From Sphaerisporangium sp040685555 (lineage in GTDB: Bacteria; Actinomycetota; Actinomycetes; Streptosporangiales; Streptosporangiaceae), in NCBI RefSeq assembly GCF_040685555.1, contig NZ_JBFBIK010000006.1, forward strand, positions 62,001 to 126,000: DNA of 64,000 nucleotides. The letters run 5' to 3'. The stretch's first letter is position 1, and the number at the start of each line of letters is the position of its first letter. This document shows, one piece after another, positions 17,325 to 25,818 of the stretch. The position numbers were made by a program, and so were the translations under genes. The notes below the pieces were generated by a model that saw nothing but the letters and a program-made list of their open reading frames with translations, was not told where the DNA came from and ran no database searches.

Positions 17325-18323
17325 TCAGCCCTCCATGCTCTTCACGCGTGAGGCCCTCTTGCCGCCGGTCCGTCTCCGCAGGATGCCCCTGCGCCTGTTG
17401 AAGAGCCGTTCGGTCCTCGGGTCGATGGCGTCCCGGACGCCGTCGCCGAGCAGGTTGAACGCGAGCGTGGCCAGCAGCAGGCTTCCCGCCGGGAAGGTGA
17501 GGTACCACCACGCGACCCGGTAGAAGCCCTGCGCCTCGCTGAGCAGGTTGCCCCAGGAGGGGGTCGGCGGGACGATGCCGAGGCCGAGGTAGGACAGCGT
17601 CGACTCGAACACGATCGCCGCCGGGACCAGCAGGGTCACCAGCACGATCACCGGGGCGAGCAGGTTCGGCAGGATGTCGACGAACATGATGCGCGCGTCG
17701 CTCGCCCCCAGTGACCTGGCGGCCTCGACGTACTCGCGCTGGTTGATCGACAGGGTCTGCCCGCGCACGATGCGGGCGATCGCCGCCCAGGAATAGAAGG
17801 CGATCACCCCGATCGTCGCGGTGAGCGACGGCCCGGCGATGGAGACGATCGCGATGGCGAAGATCAGGTACGGGAACGACAGCACGACGTCCATCAGCCG
17901 CGACAGGAGCGTGTCGATCACGCCGCCGTAGAACCCGGCCAGCAGCCCCACGGCGACCCCGAGCAGCGCCGCGAACCCGGTGGACACCACCCCGACGACC
18001 AGCGAGACGCGGGCCCCGTACAGGACGCGGATGAACAGGTCGCGGCCGAGGCGGTCGGTGCCGAACCAGAACGTCCCGTTCGGCGCGACCGGAAGCCCCT
18101 GCTCGGTGATGCCGATGTCGCGGAACTGGTCGTCCGGGCCGTGGCCGCTCCACTGCGCGATGAGCGGCGCCGCGGCGGCGAGCAGGAGCAGGACGACCAC
18201 GATCACCGCCGAGGCGAGGGCCACCTTGTCGGTGCGGATGCGTGCCCACGCGAGGGCCCACGGGCTGCGGCCCGCGATGACATTGTCCGGCACCGCGTCC
18301 GGGCGAATCTCGGTGAGCGTCAC
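17325..18323 (-). CDS. ABC transporter permease, DppC type
   Basis: The 332-residue permease has the DppC-type N-terminal cytoplasmic segment, a first helix near residue 35-55 and the LGTDRLGRDLFIRVLYGARVS-like motif (here FGTDRLGRDLFIRVLYGAR). The EAA loop is REYVEAARSLGASDARIMF. Its C-terminus is basic and extended. The start overlaps the upstream ATPase stop by four bases. It forms the transmembrane heterodimer with the DppB-type protein encoded next. Confidence 0.93.
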   Translation of the reverse strand: MTLTEIRPDAVPDNVIAGRSPWALAWARIRTDKVALASAVIVVVLLLLAAAAPLIAQWSGHGPDDQFRDIGITEQGLPVAPNGTFWFGTDRLGRDLFIRVLYGARVSLVVGVVSTGFAALLGVAVGLLAGFYGGVIDTLLSRLMDVVLSFPYLIFAIAIVSIAGPSLTATIGVIAFYSWAAIARIVRGQTLSINQREYVEAARSLGASDARIMFVDILPNLLAPVIVLVTLLVPAAIVFESTLSYLGLGIVPPTPSWGNLLSEAQGFYRVAWWYLTFPAGSLLLATLAFNLLGDGVRDAIDPRTERLFNRRRGILRRRTGGKRASRVKSMEG

Positions 18324-19375
18324 CTCGTCCCCCCGTCCACTGGCTGATCGTCGTCACGGTCTGACCCGTCCGCCGCGGGCGGGGCGTTCCTGGTCGCCGG
18401 GCTGTCGGGGCCGATCGGGAAGTGGCAGGCCGTCAGGTGCGCGGCCCCCTCCAGCGCGGGCCGCTCGGCCGAGCAGATCTCCTTTGCCCTCGGGCAGCGC
18501 GGGTGGAACCGGCAGCCGGACGGCGGGTCGATCGGCGAGGGGACGTCTCCGGTGAGGATGACGCGTTCGCGCCGGTCGGCCACATCGGGGTCGGCGACGG
18601 CCGTGGCCGAGAGCAGGGCGTCGGAGTACGGATGGCGGGGGTGCTCGTACAGCTCGTCGGCCTCGGCCAGCTCGGCCACCCGGCCGAGGTACATCACCGC
18701 GATCCGGTCGCTGACGTGCCGCACCACCGAGAGGTCGTGCGCGATGAAGAGGTACGTCAGCCCGAAGTCGTCCTGGAGGTCCTTGAGCAGGTTGAGGATC
18801 TGGGCCTGGATCGACACGTCGAGGGCCGACACCGGCTCGTCGCAGATGATCAGCCGGGGGCGCAGCGCCAGGGCGCGGGCCACGCCGATGCGCTGCCGCT
18901 GGCCTCCGGAGAACTCCGCGGGGAAGCGGTTGTAGTGCTCCGGGTTGAGCCCGACGCGTTCCATCAGCTCAGACACCGTACGCCGCCGCTCCTTCGAGGT
19001 GCCCACGCCGTGGATGACCAGGGGGTCGGCGATGATCGAGCCGACGCGCCTGCGGGGGTTCAGCGAGCCGTACGGATCCTGGAACATCACCTGGATGTCC
19101 CTGCGGAAGGGCCGCATCGCACTACGCGACAGGTTGGTGATGTCCTGACCGTCGAAGGTGACCTTGCCGGAGGTCACCGGGTGCAGTCCCGCGATGCAGC
19201 GGGCCAGCGTGGACTTGCCGCAGCCGGTCTCCCCCACCAGGCCCAGCGTCTCGCCGGGCGCCAGCGCCAGGCTGACCCCGTCGACGGCGTGCACCTGCCC
19301 GACCGTACGGCGGAGCACGGCGCCCTCGTGGATCGGGAAGTGCTTGACCAGGTCGTCCACTTCCAGAAGGTTCAC
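18320..19375 (-). CDS. ABC transporter ATP-binding protein, DppF/OppF type
   Basis: The 351-residue ATPase has Walker A GETGCGKST, signature FSGGQRQRIGVARAL, Walker B LIICDEPVSALD and the H-loop HDLSVV. The C-terminal oligopeptide-transporter region includes the Cys-containing HPRCPRAKEICSAERPAL stretch. The GTG at 19375 was chosen for its GGAGG Shine-Dalgarno four bases upstream. A GTG at 19405 overlapping the previous stop would add ten residues. The C-terminal Cys cluster in this family can hold an iron-sulfur cluster. It acts with the DppD-type ATPase. Confidence 0.93.
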   Translation of the reverse strand: MNLLEVDDLVKHFPIHEGAVLRRTVGQVHAVDGVSLALAPGETLGLVGETGCGKSTLARCIAGLHPVTSGKVTFDGQDITNLSRSAMRPFRRDIQVMFQDPYGSLNPRRRVGSIIADPLVIHGVGTSKERRRTVSELMERVGLNPEHYNRFPAEFSGGQRQRIGVARALALRPRLIICDEPVSALDVSIQAQILNLLKDLQDDFGLTYLFIAHDLSVVRHVSDRIAVMYLGRVAELAEADELYEHPRHPYSDALLSATAVADPDVADRRERVILTGDVPSPIDPPSGCRFHPRCPRAKEICSAERPALEGAAHLTACHFPIGPDSPATRNAPPAADGSDRDDDQPVDGGTR

Positions 19376-19401
19376 CGAGCCTCCGTTTTCTGGGTCCCCG
19401 C

Positions 19402-20433
19402 TCACCGGGCCTCGGTTCCCGAGGCGCGCAGCCGTACGGCCTCCGCCTCCTCGCCGAGGCCGACGGCCTGGTGCGGCAGCCAGCAGGCCGAGGCGTGGTC
19501 GCCGTCGCCGGTGACCCTGCCGAGCGGCGGGCGCTCGGCCGCGCATACGGGCATGGCGTACGGGCAGCGCGGGTGGAACGCGCACCCGGACGGCACCGCG
19601 ATCATGCTGGGCGGCTGGCCGGGGATGGGCCGTAGCCTTCCCTGCCGCACGCCCGTGCTGCCGGGGATCGACTCCAGCAAGCCCTTTGTGTAGGGGTGAT
19701 GTGGCCGGTAGTAGATCGTCCGCCGGTCGGCCCGCTCCACCGGGAGCCCGGCGTACATCACCATGACCTCGTCGGCGACGCCCGCGACCACCCCGAGGTC
19801 GTGCGTGATCAGCACCAGCGCGATGTCGAACTCCCGCTGGAGGCGGGTGATCAGGTCCAGGATCTGCGCCTGGACGGTCGCGTCGAGCGCCGTGGTGGGC
19901 TCGTCCGCGACCACCAGCTTGGGGTTGAGCGCGAGCGCCATCGCGATCATCGCCCGCTGCCGCATGCCGCCCGAGAACTGGTGCGGGTAGTCGTCCACCC
20001 TGCGGTCGGGCCGGGGGATGCCGACCAGCCCCAACAGCTCCACCGCGCGCCGCCTGGCCTCCGCGCGGCTCACCCCGGCGTCGTGGACGCGGATCAGCTC
20101 CGCGATCTGCCAGCCCACCTTGTACAGCGGGTGCAGGCTGGTCAGCGGATCCTGAAATATCACGCTTATCTCGGATCCTCGGATCTGGCGGAGCCGTTCC
20201 TCGTCGAGCCCGAGAAGGTCCACACCCTCGAAGAGTGCGCTCCCCGAGATGTCCGCCTCGGGGAGCAGCCCCAGGATGGCCTGAGTGCTGACCGTCTTGC
20301 CGCTCCCCGACTCCCCGACGATCGCCAGCGTCCGCCCCGGCTCGACGCTGAACGACAGCCCGCGGACGGCCTGGACCAGGCCGTCCGCGGTCGGGAAGCC
20401 GACCGTGAGATCTTTCACCTCGAGAAGGGTCAT
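19402..20433 (-). CDS. ABC transporter ATP-binding protein, DppD/OppD type
   Basis: The 343-residue ATPase has Walker A GESGSGKT, signature FSGGMRQRAMIAMAL, Walker B LVVADEPTTALD and H-loop HDLGVV. The C-terminal cysteine cluster is near HPRCPYAMPVCAAERPPL. The ATG overlaps the substrate-binding protein stop (ATGA), so the gene is translationally coupled to it. Gln/Met in the signature and the full set of motifs point to an active ATPase. Confidence 0.94.
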   Translation of the reverse strand: MTLLEVKDLTVGFPTADGLVQAVRGLSFSVEPGRTLAIVGESGSGKTVSTQAILGLLPEADISGSALFEGVDLLGLDEERLRQIRGSEISVIFQDPLTSLHPLYKVGWQIAELIRVHDAGVSRAEARRRAVELLGLVGIPRPDRRVDDYPHQFSGGMRQRAMIAMALALNPKLVVADEPTTALDATVQAQILDLITRLQREFDIALVLITHDLGVVAGVADEVMVMYAGLPVERADRRTIYYRPHHPYTKGLLESIPGSTGVRQGRLRPIPGQPPSMIAVPSGCAFHPRCPYAMPVCAAERPPLGRVTGDGDHASACWLPHQAVGLGEEAEAVRLRASGTEAR

Positions 20434-22250
20434 GGGGTCGGCGGGTCCAGCCAGAGGTTGGTGAGGTCGAAGAGCTGGAACGACGGCAGGTAGATCGCGT
20501 TCTTCACCCGCTTCGCGTGATAGATCGGGGTGTTCTGGTTCTGGAAGGGCACGATCACCGCGTCGGCCAGCACCTTCTGGTCCACCTGGTGCCACAGGGC
20601 CGCCGCCTTGGTCGGGTCGGGCTCGGCCAGCGCCTGCTTGATCAGGTCATCGACCCGCGGGTTGCTGTAGCAGCCGTAGTTCGAGGTTCCCGGGGTGCAG
20701 TTGGTCTGGAACAGCGGCTGCGACACCGACCGGCCGTTGTTGCCGTACCAGTCCGGGACCCATCCAGGCGCCGAGATGTCCCACTTGCTGTCCTTCGCCA
20801 GGGACGGGTTCTGCAGGAAGGCGCCGTAGTAGTCGCCCTGCCGCACGGGCAGACCCTTGACCGTGATGCCGCACTTCTTCAGGTCGGCGGAGTACGACTG
20901 GAACACCGACGGGTGGTTGCCCGCGTTGCGGAACGCCCCGATGAGGGTCAGGCCGTTCGGGTAGCCCGCCTCCGCGAGCGTCTGCTTGCACTTGGCCGGG
21001 TCGCCCTCGTCGTTGGGCGTCGGGTACGGGTTGTACTCCTCGTACCCGATGTTGCCCGGCGGGATCGCCGTGTGCAGCGGGGTGTTGAGCTCCTTGCCAC
21101 CGTAGATCTTGCCGATCGCGACCTTGCTGATGGCGTACTCGATGGCCTGGCGGACCCCGAGCTTGCCCATGGCCCCGTTCTCGTTCTTGCTCTGGAGGTT
21201 GAACACCAGGTACGGGTTGGTGATCGCCCCCGGGTAGACCTTGTAGTTCGGATCGCCCGAGGAGCTCAGCCGGGGAAGCTGCGCGGTCGGGACCGGCAGG
21301 TCCCAGGCGAGGTCGGCGCTGCCGGCCTCCAGTTGCTGCTGCACGCTGTCGGGCTCGGTGACGCCCTCCTTGACCTCGATGGCCTGGACGTACTGGTGGC
21401 GGACCGGGTCGGACTCCTGCTTCCAGGCCGGGTTGCGCTCCAGCCGGATCTCCTTGGTCGCCACGTACTTCGTGATCTTGTAGGGGCCGTTGGAGATCAC
21501 GTGCTGGCGGAAGTCGGCGTCGTCGGGGGCGTACTGGTCGTACTCCTGGGGAGCCGCCGAGGCGAAGTTCAGCGCGAGGATGTTGAGGAAGTCACCGGCC
21601 GGCTGGATCAGCGTGAAGACGATGGTCTTGTCGTCCTTGGCCTGAACTCCGGCGATGTCGTGTGAGTTCTGGAAGTCCGCGAGGGCCTTCGGCGTGGGCT
21701 TGTCCTTCTCGAACGCCTTCGCGTAGGCCGCGCAGTACTCGGCCATCCCCTTGATCGTGCTGGTGTAGTAGCCCGGCGCCCCCGCGCCCGCCACCGGGTT
21801 GCAGAGCCGCTTGAAGCCGCGCAGGTAGTCCTGCGCCGTCACCGCGCGCGGCGGCGAGGTGTCCCACTGGACGCCGTCGCGCATCTTGATCGTGTAGGTC
21901 AGCAGGTCCTGGCTGAGGCCGCCGTTGGACGTCGTCGGGATCTCCGTGGCGACGTCGGGCACGACCTGCACCGCCTTCTTGGCGTCGGTCGACGCCGGCA
22001 GCGTGAACAGCTGGCGGGCGTAGGTCCGCAGGAGCTGGTTGGTCACGACGTAGTACGTGCTGGTGGGGTCCAGGTGGTCGACGTCACCGCCGCCGACGAG
22101 CCGCAGCGTGCCGCCCGGCACAGCCTTGCCCGCCCGCTCGGGAGCGGCGGAGTTGCCCGTGCCGCCGCCTGCGCCGTCCGTCTGACAGGCCGTGGCGAGC
22201 AGGGTCGCCGCCGCCACAACCGCAATGGTGAGATGGCGCGTGTTGGCCAT
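20430..22250 (-). CDS. ABC transporter substrate-binding lipoprotein (family 5)
   Basis: The 606-residue lipoprotein opens MANTRHLTIAVVAAATLLATAC with lipidation Cys22 and an AGRAG-free Gly/Ser linker. A family 5 extracellular solute-binding domain follows, with GGTLRLVGGGDVDHLDPTS and the Asn/Pro-rich hinge typical of peptide binders. It heads the importer operon; AGGAGGG precedes the ATG by four bases. Family members bind oligopeptides, nickel chelates or sugars. The ligand is unknown; the layout (binding protein, two ATPases, two permeases) resembles BldK-type signal-peptide importers of Streptomyces, but that role is speculative here. Confidence 0.93.
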   Translation of the reverse strand: MANTRHLTIAVVAAATLLATACQTDGAGGGTGNSAAPERAGKAVPGGTLRLVGGGDVDHLDPTSTYYVVTNQLLRTYARQLFTLPASTDAKKAVQVVPDVATEIPTTSNGGLSQDLLTYTIKMRDGVQWDTSPPRAVTAQDYLRGFKRLCNPVAGAGAPGYYTSTIKGMAEYCAAYAKAFEKDKPTPKALADFQNSHDIAGVQAKDDKTIVFTLIQPAGDFLNILALNFASAAPQEYDQYAPDDADFRQHVISNGPYKITKYVATKEIRLERNPAWKQESDPVRHQYVQAIEVKEGVTEPDSVQQQLEAGSADLAWDLPVPTAQLPRLSSSGDPNYKVYPGAITNPYLVFNLQSKNENGAMGKLGVRQAIEYAISKVAIGKIYGGKELNTPLHTAIPPGNIGYEEYNPYPTPNDEGDPAKCKQTLAEAGYPNGLTLIGAFRNAGNHPSVFQSYSADLKKCGITVKGLPVRQGDYYGAFLQNPSLAKDSKWDISAPGWVPDWYGNNGRSVSQPLFQTNCTPGTSNYGCYSNPRVDDLIKQALAEPDPTKAAALWHQVDQKVLADAVIVPFQNQNTPIYHAKRVKNAIYLPSFQLFDLTNLWLDPPTP

Positions 22251-22541
22251 CTGCCCTCCTCGTGCCGAGATGGGGAACCTTGGGTGGCCGATAGCAGGGC
22301 TGAACCGGTACCGTGACGCGCCCTGCGGCTTGCTGGGGCTTGCTCTGAATGAAGGAACCCATCCCGGAGGGGTGGCTGTCGAGGGCGGTTACCCAACCGT
22401 TGGCGAGGCGCGACCCGCAAGTGATGCCGGTTCGATGGTGAAATATCAGCGAATCGCGACATGGCGGGCTAGCGGGCCGGGAGCAAGGCCCTGGCCTGCG
22501 CCGATGATCGGAAAACGGTTAACCGCGGTGAAGAACGGACG
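22251..22541 (-). promoter_or_regulatory. Intergenic region upstream of the ABC importer operon
   Basis: These 291 bases hold the importer promoter and the 3' end signals of the short adenosylhomocysteinase gene. A perfect ten-base palindrome CGGTTAACCG (22516-22525) lies 25 bases before that gene's stop when read on the plus strand. I see no gene. Confidence 0.3.
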
Positions 22542-23792
22542 TCACGAGCCGAAGCGCCACGACCGGAGGTAATCGGCCTGGAGGGGGGTGAGCGTGTCGA
22601 TGTCGATGCCGGCCGCCGCGAGCTTCAGCCGCGCCACCTCCGCGTCGATCTCCGCGGGCACGTCGTACACGCCGGGCGCGAGCCGTACCCGCTCCTCGGC
22701 CAGCCACGCGACGGCCAGCGCCTGGGCCGAGAACGACATGTCCATGACGGCCGCGGGATGCCCCTCGGCGGCTGTCAGGTTGACCAGGCGGCCCTCCGCG
22801 AGCAGCAGCAGCCGCCGCCCGTCGGCGAGGACGTACTCGTCGGTGTGGGGCCGCACCCCGAGGTGGACCTCCTGCGCCATGCCCTCCAGGGCCCGCACGT
22901 CGATCTCGACGTCGAAGTGGCCGGCGTTCGCGAGGATGGCGCCGTCCCTCATCTCGGCGAGGTGCTCGCCCCTGATGACGTCGCGGTTACCGGTGACGGT
23001 GATGAACAGGTCTCCCGCGCGCGCCGCCTCGACCATCGGCAGCACCTCGTAGCCCTGCATGCTGGCGTCCAGCGCCTTGACCGGGTCGATCTCGGTGACG
23101 ATGACCCGGGCGCCCTGCCCCCGCGCCCGCTCGGCCACGCCACGCCCGCAGAAGCCGAACCCGGCGACCACGATCGTGCGCCCGGCGATCAGCGTGTTGG
23201 TCGCCCGCATGATGCCGTCGAGCGTGGACTGTCCCGTGCCGTACCTGTTGTCGAACATGCGCTTCGTGCGGGTGTCGTTGACCGCGACGACCGGGAAGCG
23301 CAGGGCGTGCTCGGCCGCCATCTGGCGCAGCCGGATGATGCCCGTCGTGGTCTCCTCGCACCCGCCCGTGACCCCGTCGAGCAGTTCGACGCGCTCGGTG
23401 TGCAGCGTGTTGACCAGGTCGCAGCCATCGTCGAGCACGATGTCGGGCCCGATGTCGAGGGCTTGGTGGAGGTGCCGGTAGTAGGTGGCGCGGTCCACGC
23501 CCGCGCGGGCGTGCACCGCCACGCCGTACGTCCGCAGGGCTGCCGCGACGTCGTTCCGCGTGGACAGGGGGTTGGACGCCGCGAGGGCGATCTGGGCTCC
23601 GCCAGCCTTCAGCGCGCCGACGAACACCGCGGTCTCCGCGGTCACGTGGAGGCACGCGGCGATCTTCAGGCCTTCGAGCGGGCGCGCGGCGTCGAACCGC
23701 GCGCCGATCGCCCGCAGCACGGGCATGGCACGCAGCGCCCAGTCGATGCTGCGCTCGCCCGCCTCGGCGAGCGACGCGTCAGCGACATCCAC
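22542..23792 (-). CDS. Short adenosylhomocysteinase paralog (archaeal/Thermotoga type)
   Basis: This 416-residue protein belongs to the S-adenosylhomocysteine hydrolase family but to the short class typical of archaea and Thermotoga. It lacks the roughly 40-residue insertion seen in the neighbour and ends in YLRSW instead of the Lys-Tyr tail. Substrate and NAD motifs are kept: NPLSTRNDVAAAL, GVTGGCEETTTGIIRL, FDNRYGTGQSTLDGI, the NAD loop GFGFCGRG and NAGHFDVEID. Short-class enzymes hydrolyse S-adenosyl- or, in some methanogens, S-inosylhomocysteine. The GTG start has AGGGAAG upstream. A longer frame starting inside ahcY is a shadow. A strong hairpin lies between the two genes. Confidence 0.88.
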   Translation of the reverse strand: MDVADASLAEAGERSIDWALRAMPVLRAIGARFDAARPLEGLKIAACLHVTAETAVFVGALKAGGAQIALAASNPLSTRNDVAAALRTYGVAVHARAGVDRATYYRHLHQALDIGPDIVLDDGCDLVNTLHTERVELLDGVTGGCEETTTGIIRLRQMAAEHALRFPVVAVNDTRTKRMFDNRYGTGQSTLDGIMRATNTLIAGRTIVVAGFGFCGRGVAERARGQGARVIVTEIDPVKALDASMQGYEVLPMVEAARAGDLFITVTGNRDVIRGEHLAEMRDGAILANAGHFDVEIDVRALEGMAQEVHLGVRPHTDEYVLADGRRLLLLAEGRLVNLTAAEGHPAAVMDMSFSAQALAVAWLAEERVRLAPGVYDVPAEIDAEVARLKLAAAGIDIDTLTPLQADYLRSWRFGS

Positions 23793-23820
23793 AATCTTCC
23801 CTGTCCCCCTGTGTGGCGAA

Positions 23821-23850
23821 AGGTCCCCGCGCGACCTCACGCGGGGACCT
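23821..23850 (-). terminator. Strong hairpin between the two adenosylhomocysteinase genes
   Basis: AGGTCCCCGCG (23821-23831) and CGCGGGGACCT (23840-23850) form a perfect 11-pair stem with an eight-base loop. On the minus strand it is 37 bases after the ahcY stop, is followed by TTTCG, and ends 28 bases before the start of the short paralog. It could be an ahcY terminator or an attenuator for the second gene. Confidence 0.65.
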
Positions 23851-23867
23851 CGCCTGGCCGGAAAGGC

Positions 23868-23893
23868 CGGTCGATCAGTACGGTCGATCAGTA
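23868..23893. repeat. Tandem 13-bp duplication over the ahcY stop codon
   Basis: CGGTCGATCAGTA occurs twice without a gap. The right-hand copy contains the ahcY stop codon (TCA on the plus strand at 23888-23890), so the left copy repeats the stop and the last Tyr codon just downstream. It looks like a recent slip duplication. Confidence 0.8.
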
Positions 23894-25315
23894 GCGGTAG
23901 TGGTCGGGCTTGTACGGACCCTCGACGTCGACGCCGATGTACTCGGCCTGCGCCTTGGTGAGCTCGGTGAGCTTGACGCCGAGCGCGTCGAGGTGGAGCC
24001 GCGCGACCTTCTCGTCCAGGTGCTTGGGCAGCACGTAGACGCCGATGGGGTACTCCTCGGTCTTGGTGAACAGCTCGATCTGCGCGATCACCTGGTTCGT
24101 GAAGGAGTTGGACATCACGAAGCTGGGGTGGCCGGTGGCGCAGCCGAGGTTCATCAGGCGGCCCTCGGCCAGCACGATGATCGAGTGGCCGTCGGCGAAG
24201 GTCCAGGTGTGGACCTGCGGCTTGATCTCGGTCTTCACGATGCCGGGCAGCTTCGCCAGACCGGCCATGTCGATCTCGTTGTCGAAGTGGCCGATGTTGG
24301 AGACGATCGCGTTGTGCTTCATACGGCTCATGTGGTCGGCCGTGATGATGTCGAAGTTGCCGGTCGTGGTCACGAAGATGTCGGCGATGCCGACGACCTC
24401 CTCCAGCGTGGTGACCTGGAAGCCGTCCATGGCCGCCTGGAGCGCGCAGATCGGGTCGATCTCGGTGACGATCACGCGGGCGCCCTGGCCGCGCAGCGCG
24501 TCGGCACAGCCCTTGCCCACGTCGCCGTACCCCGCGACCACGGCGACCTTGCCGCCGATGAGCACGTCGGTGGCGCGGTTGAGGCCGTCGATCACGCTGT
24601 GGCGGCAGCCGTACTTGTTGTCGAACTTCGACTTGGTCACCGAGTCGTTGACGTTGATCGCCGGGAAGAGCAGCGAGCCGGCCTTGAACATCTCGTAGAG
24701 ACGGTGGACGCCGGTCGTGGTCTCCTCGGTGACGCCCTTGATCTCCTTGGCCACGGCGGTCCACCGACCCTCGGAGGACACCGTGCGGTGGAGGAGGTCG
24801 AGGATGATCTTCCACTCCTCGGCGTCGTTCTCGGAGGGCGAGGGCACGGCCCCGGCCTTCTCGTACTCGGCGCCCTTGTGGACGAGCAGGGTCGCGTCGC
24901 CGCCGTCGTCGAGGATCATGTTGGGGCCGCCGCCGCCAGGCCAGGTGAGCGCCTGCTCGGTGCACCACCAGTACTCCTCCAGCGTCTCGCCCTTCCAGGC
25001 GAACACCGGCACGCCCTTGGGGTCGTCGGCCGTGCCGTCGGGGCCGACGACGACCGCGGCGGCCGCGTGGTCCTGGGTGGAGAAGATGTTGCAGCTCACC
25101 CAGCGGACGTCGGCACCGAGCGCTACGAGCGTCTCGATGAGCACGGCGGTCTGGATGGTCATGTGGAGCGAGCCCATGATCTTGGCTCCGGTCAGCGGGC
25201 GCGCGTCGGCGTACTCGCTGCGGATGGCCATGAGGCCCGGCATCTCATGCTCGGCGAGCTGGATTTCCCTGCGGCCGAAATCGGCCAGAGCAAGGTCGGC
25301 GACCTTGAAGTCCAT
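23888..25315 (-). CDS. ahcY: Adenosylhomocysteinase (canonical bacterial form)
   Basis: The 475-residue enzyme hydrolyses S-adenosylhomocysteine to homocysteine and adenosine, recycling the product of all SAM-dependent methylations. It has the full set of motifs: SCNIFSTQDHAAAA, GVTEETTTGVHRLYEM, FDNKYGCRHS, NAD loop GYGDVGKG, NIGHFDNEID and the C-terminal KPDHYRY whose Lys and Tyr contact NAD. The length and the insertion near residues 150-190 mark the mycobacterial/plant-like class. The ATG at 25315 has GGGGAAA upstream; a start five codons earlier is less likely. It is divergent from a MerR-like gene. Confidence 0.96.
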   Translation of the reverse strand: MDFKVADLALADFGRREIQLAEHEMPGLMAIRSEYADARPLTGAKIMGSLHMTIQTAVLIETLVALGADVRWVSCNIFSTQDHAAAAVVVGPDGTADDPKGVPVFAWKGETLEEYWWCTEQALTWPGGGGPNMILDDGGDATLLVHKGAEYEKAGAVPSPSENDAEEWKIILDLLHRTVSSEGRWTAVAKEIKGVTEETTTGVHRLYEMFKAGSLLFPAINVNDSVTKSKFDNKYGCRHSVIDGLNRATDVLIGGKVAVVAGYGDVGKGCADALRGQGARVIVTEIDPICALQAAMDGFQVTTLEEVVGIADIFVTTTGNFDIITADHMSRMKHNAIVSNIGHFDNEIDMAGLAKLPGIVKTEIKPQVHTWTFADGHSIIVLAEGRLMNLGCATGHPSFVMSNSFTNQVIAQIELFTKTEEYPIGVYVLPKHLDEKVARLHLDALGVKLTELTKAQAEYIGVDVEGPYKPDHYRY

Positions 25316-25411
25316 AGTGTTTCCCCTCAACCCGGTCAGTGCGTCTCTGCGAGTTTAAGAGGCGCGCGCACCCCAATGCATCCCCAGATCTGCGAACCTG
25401 ACAAAAGAATG

Positions 25412-25425
25412 TAAGATTCGGGTCC
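25412..25425 (+). promoter_or_regulatory. Probable promoter of the MerR-like gene, near-leaderless
   Basis: TAAGAT (25412-25417) lies eight bases before the ATG at 25426, with no Shine-Dalgarno. A TGACA (25400-25404 region) lies too close to be a standard -35. Confidence 0.4.
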
Positions 25426-25761
25426 ATGCGCATCACTGAGGCGGCCAAGCGTCTGGGATTGTCACCCCGGATGCTCCGCTACCGGGAGGCCCTCGGCCTG
25501 CTGCCCCCGACGCGCGACCGAGGCTCCCACCGGCGGTTCGGCCCCGAGGAGCTCGCGGCGGTCACCCAGGCGATGGAGCTGGAGCGGCGGTTCGACGTGT
25601 CCCCCGCCGAGCTGGCGTTCGGGATGCGCGTCCTCAGCGAGCCCGCCGTGGCGCAGGCCGTGCGCGACCTCGGGCTGCGCATCGGCCGCATCCACGCCCC
25701 ACGCCGCGCGCTCGACTTCGAGAAGGAGAAGGCTCTGCGCCTGCTCCACCGCGACCGCTGA
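25426..25761 (+). CDS. Small MerR-family-like DNA-binding regulator
   Basis: The 111-residue protein begins MRITEAAKRLGLSPRMLRYREALGLLP, a MerR winged-helix motif, followed by a short helical stretch and a basic C-terminus. MerR proteins usually bind as dimers through a long coiled coil and carry an effector domain; here only about 40 residues follow the helix-turn-helix, so any sensor domain is absent or minimal. It is divergent from ahcY with a 110-base shared promoter region, so control of ahcY or self-control is plausible. It is convergent with the cation-efflux gene. Confidence 0.8.
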   Translation: MRITEAAKRLGLSPRMLRYREALGLLPPTRDRGSHRRFGPEELAAVTQAMELERRFDVSPAELAFGMRVLSEPAVAQAVRDLGLRIGRIHAPRRALDFEKEKALRLLHRDR

Positions 25762-25818
25762 CCCGGCCGGGCCCGGCGGAGACGTCGACCGGCATCGCCC
25801 GACAGGGGGAGACCCGGC

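Noticed and set aside
25316..25425. S-adenosylhomocysteine riboswitch before ahcY
   Set aside because: The 110-base divergent region lacks the conserved core I could recognise; it looks like a plain promoter region.
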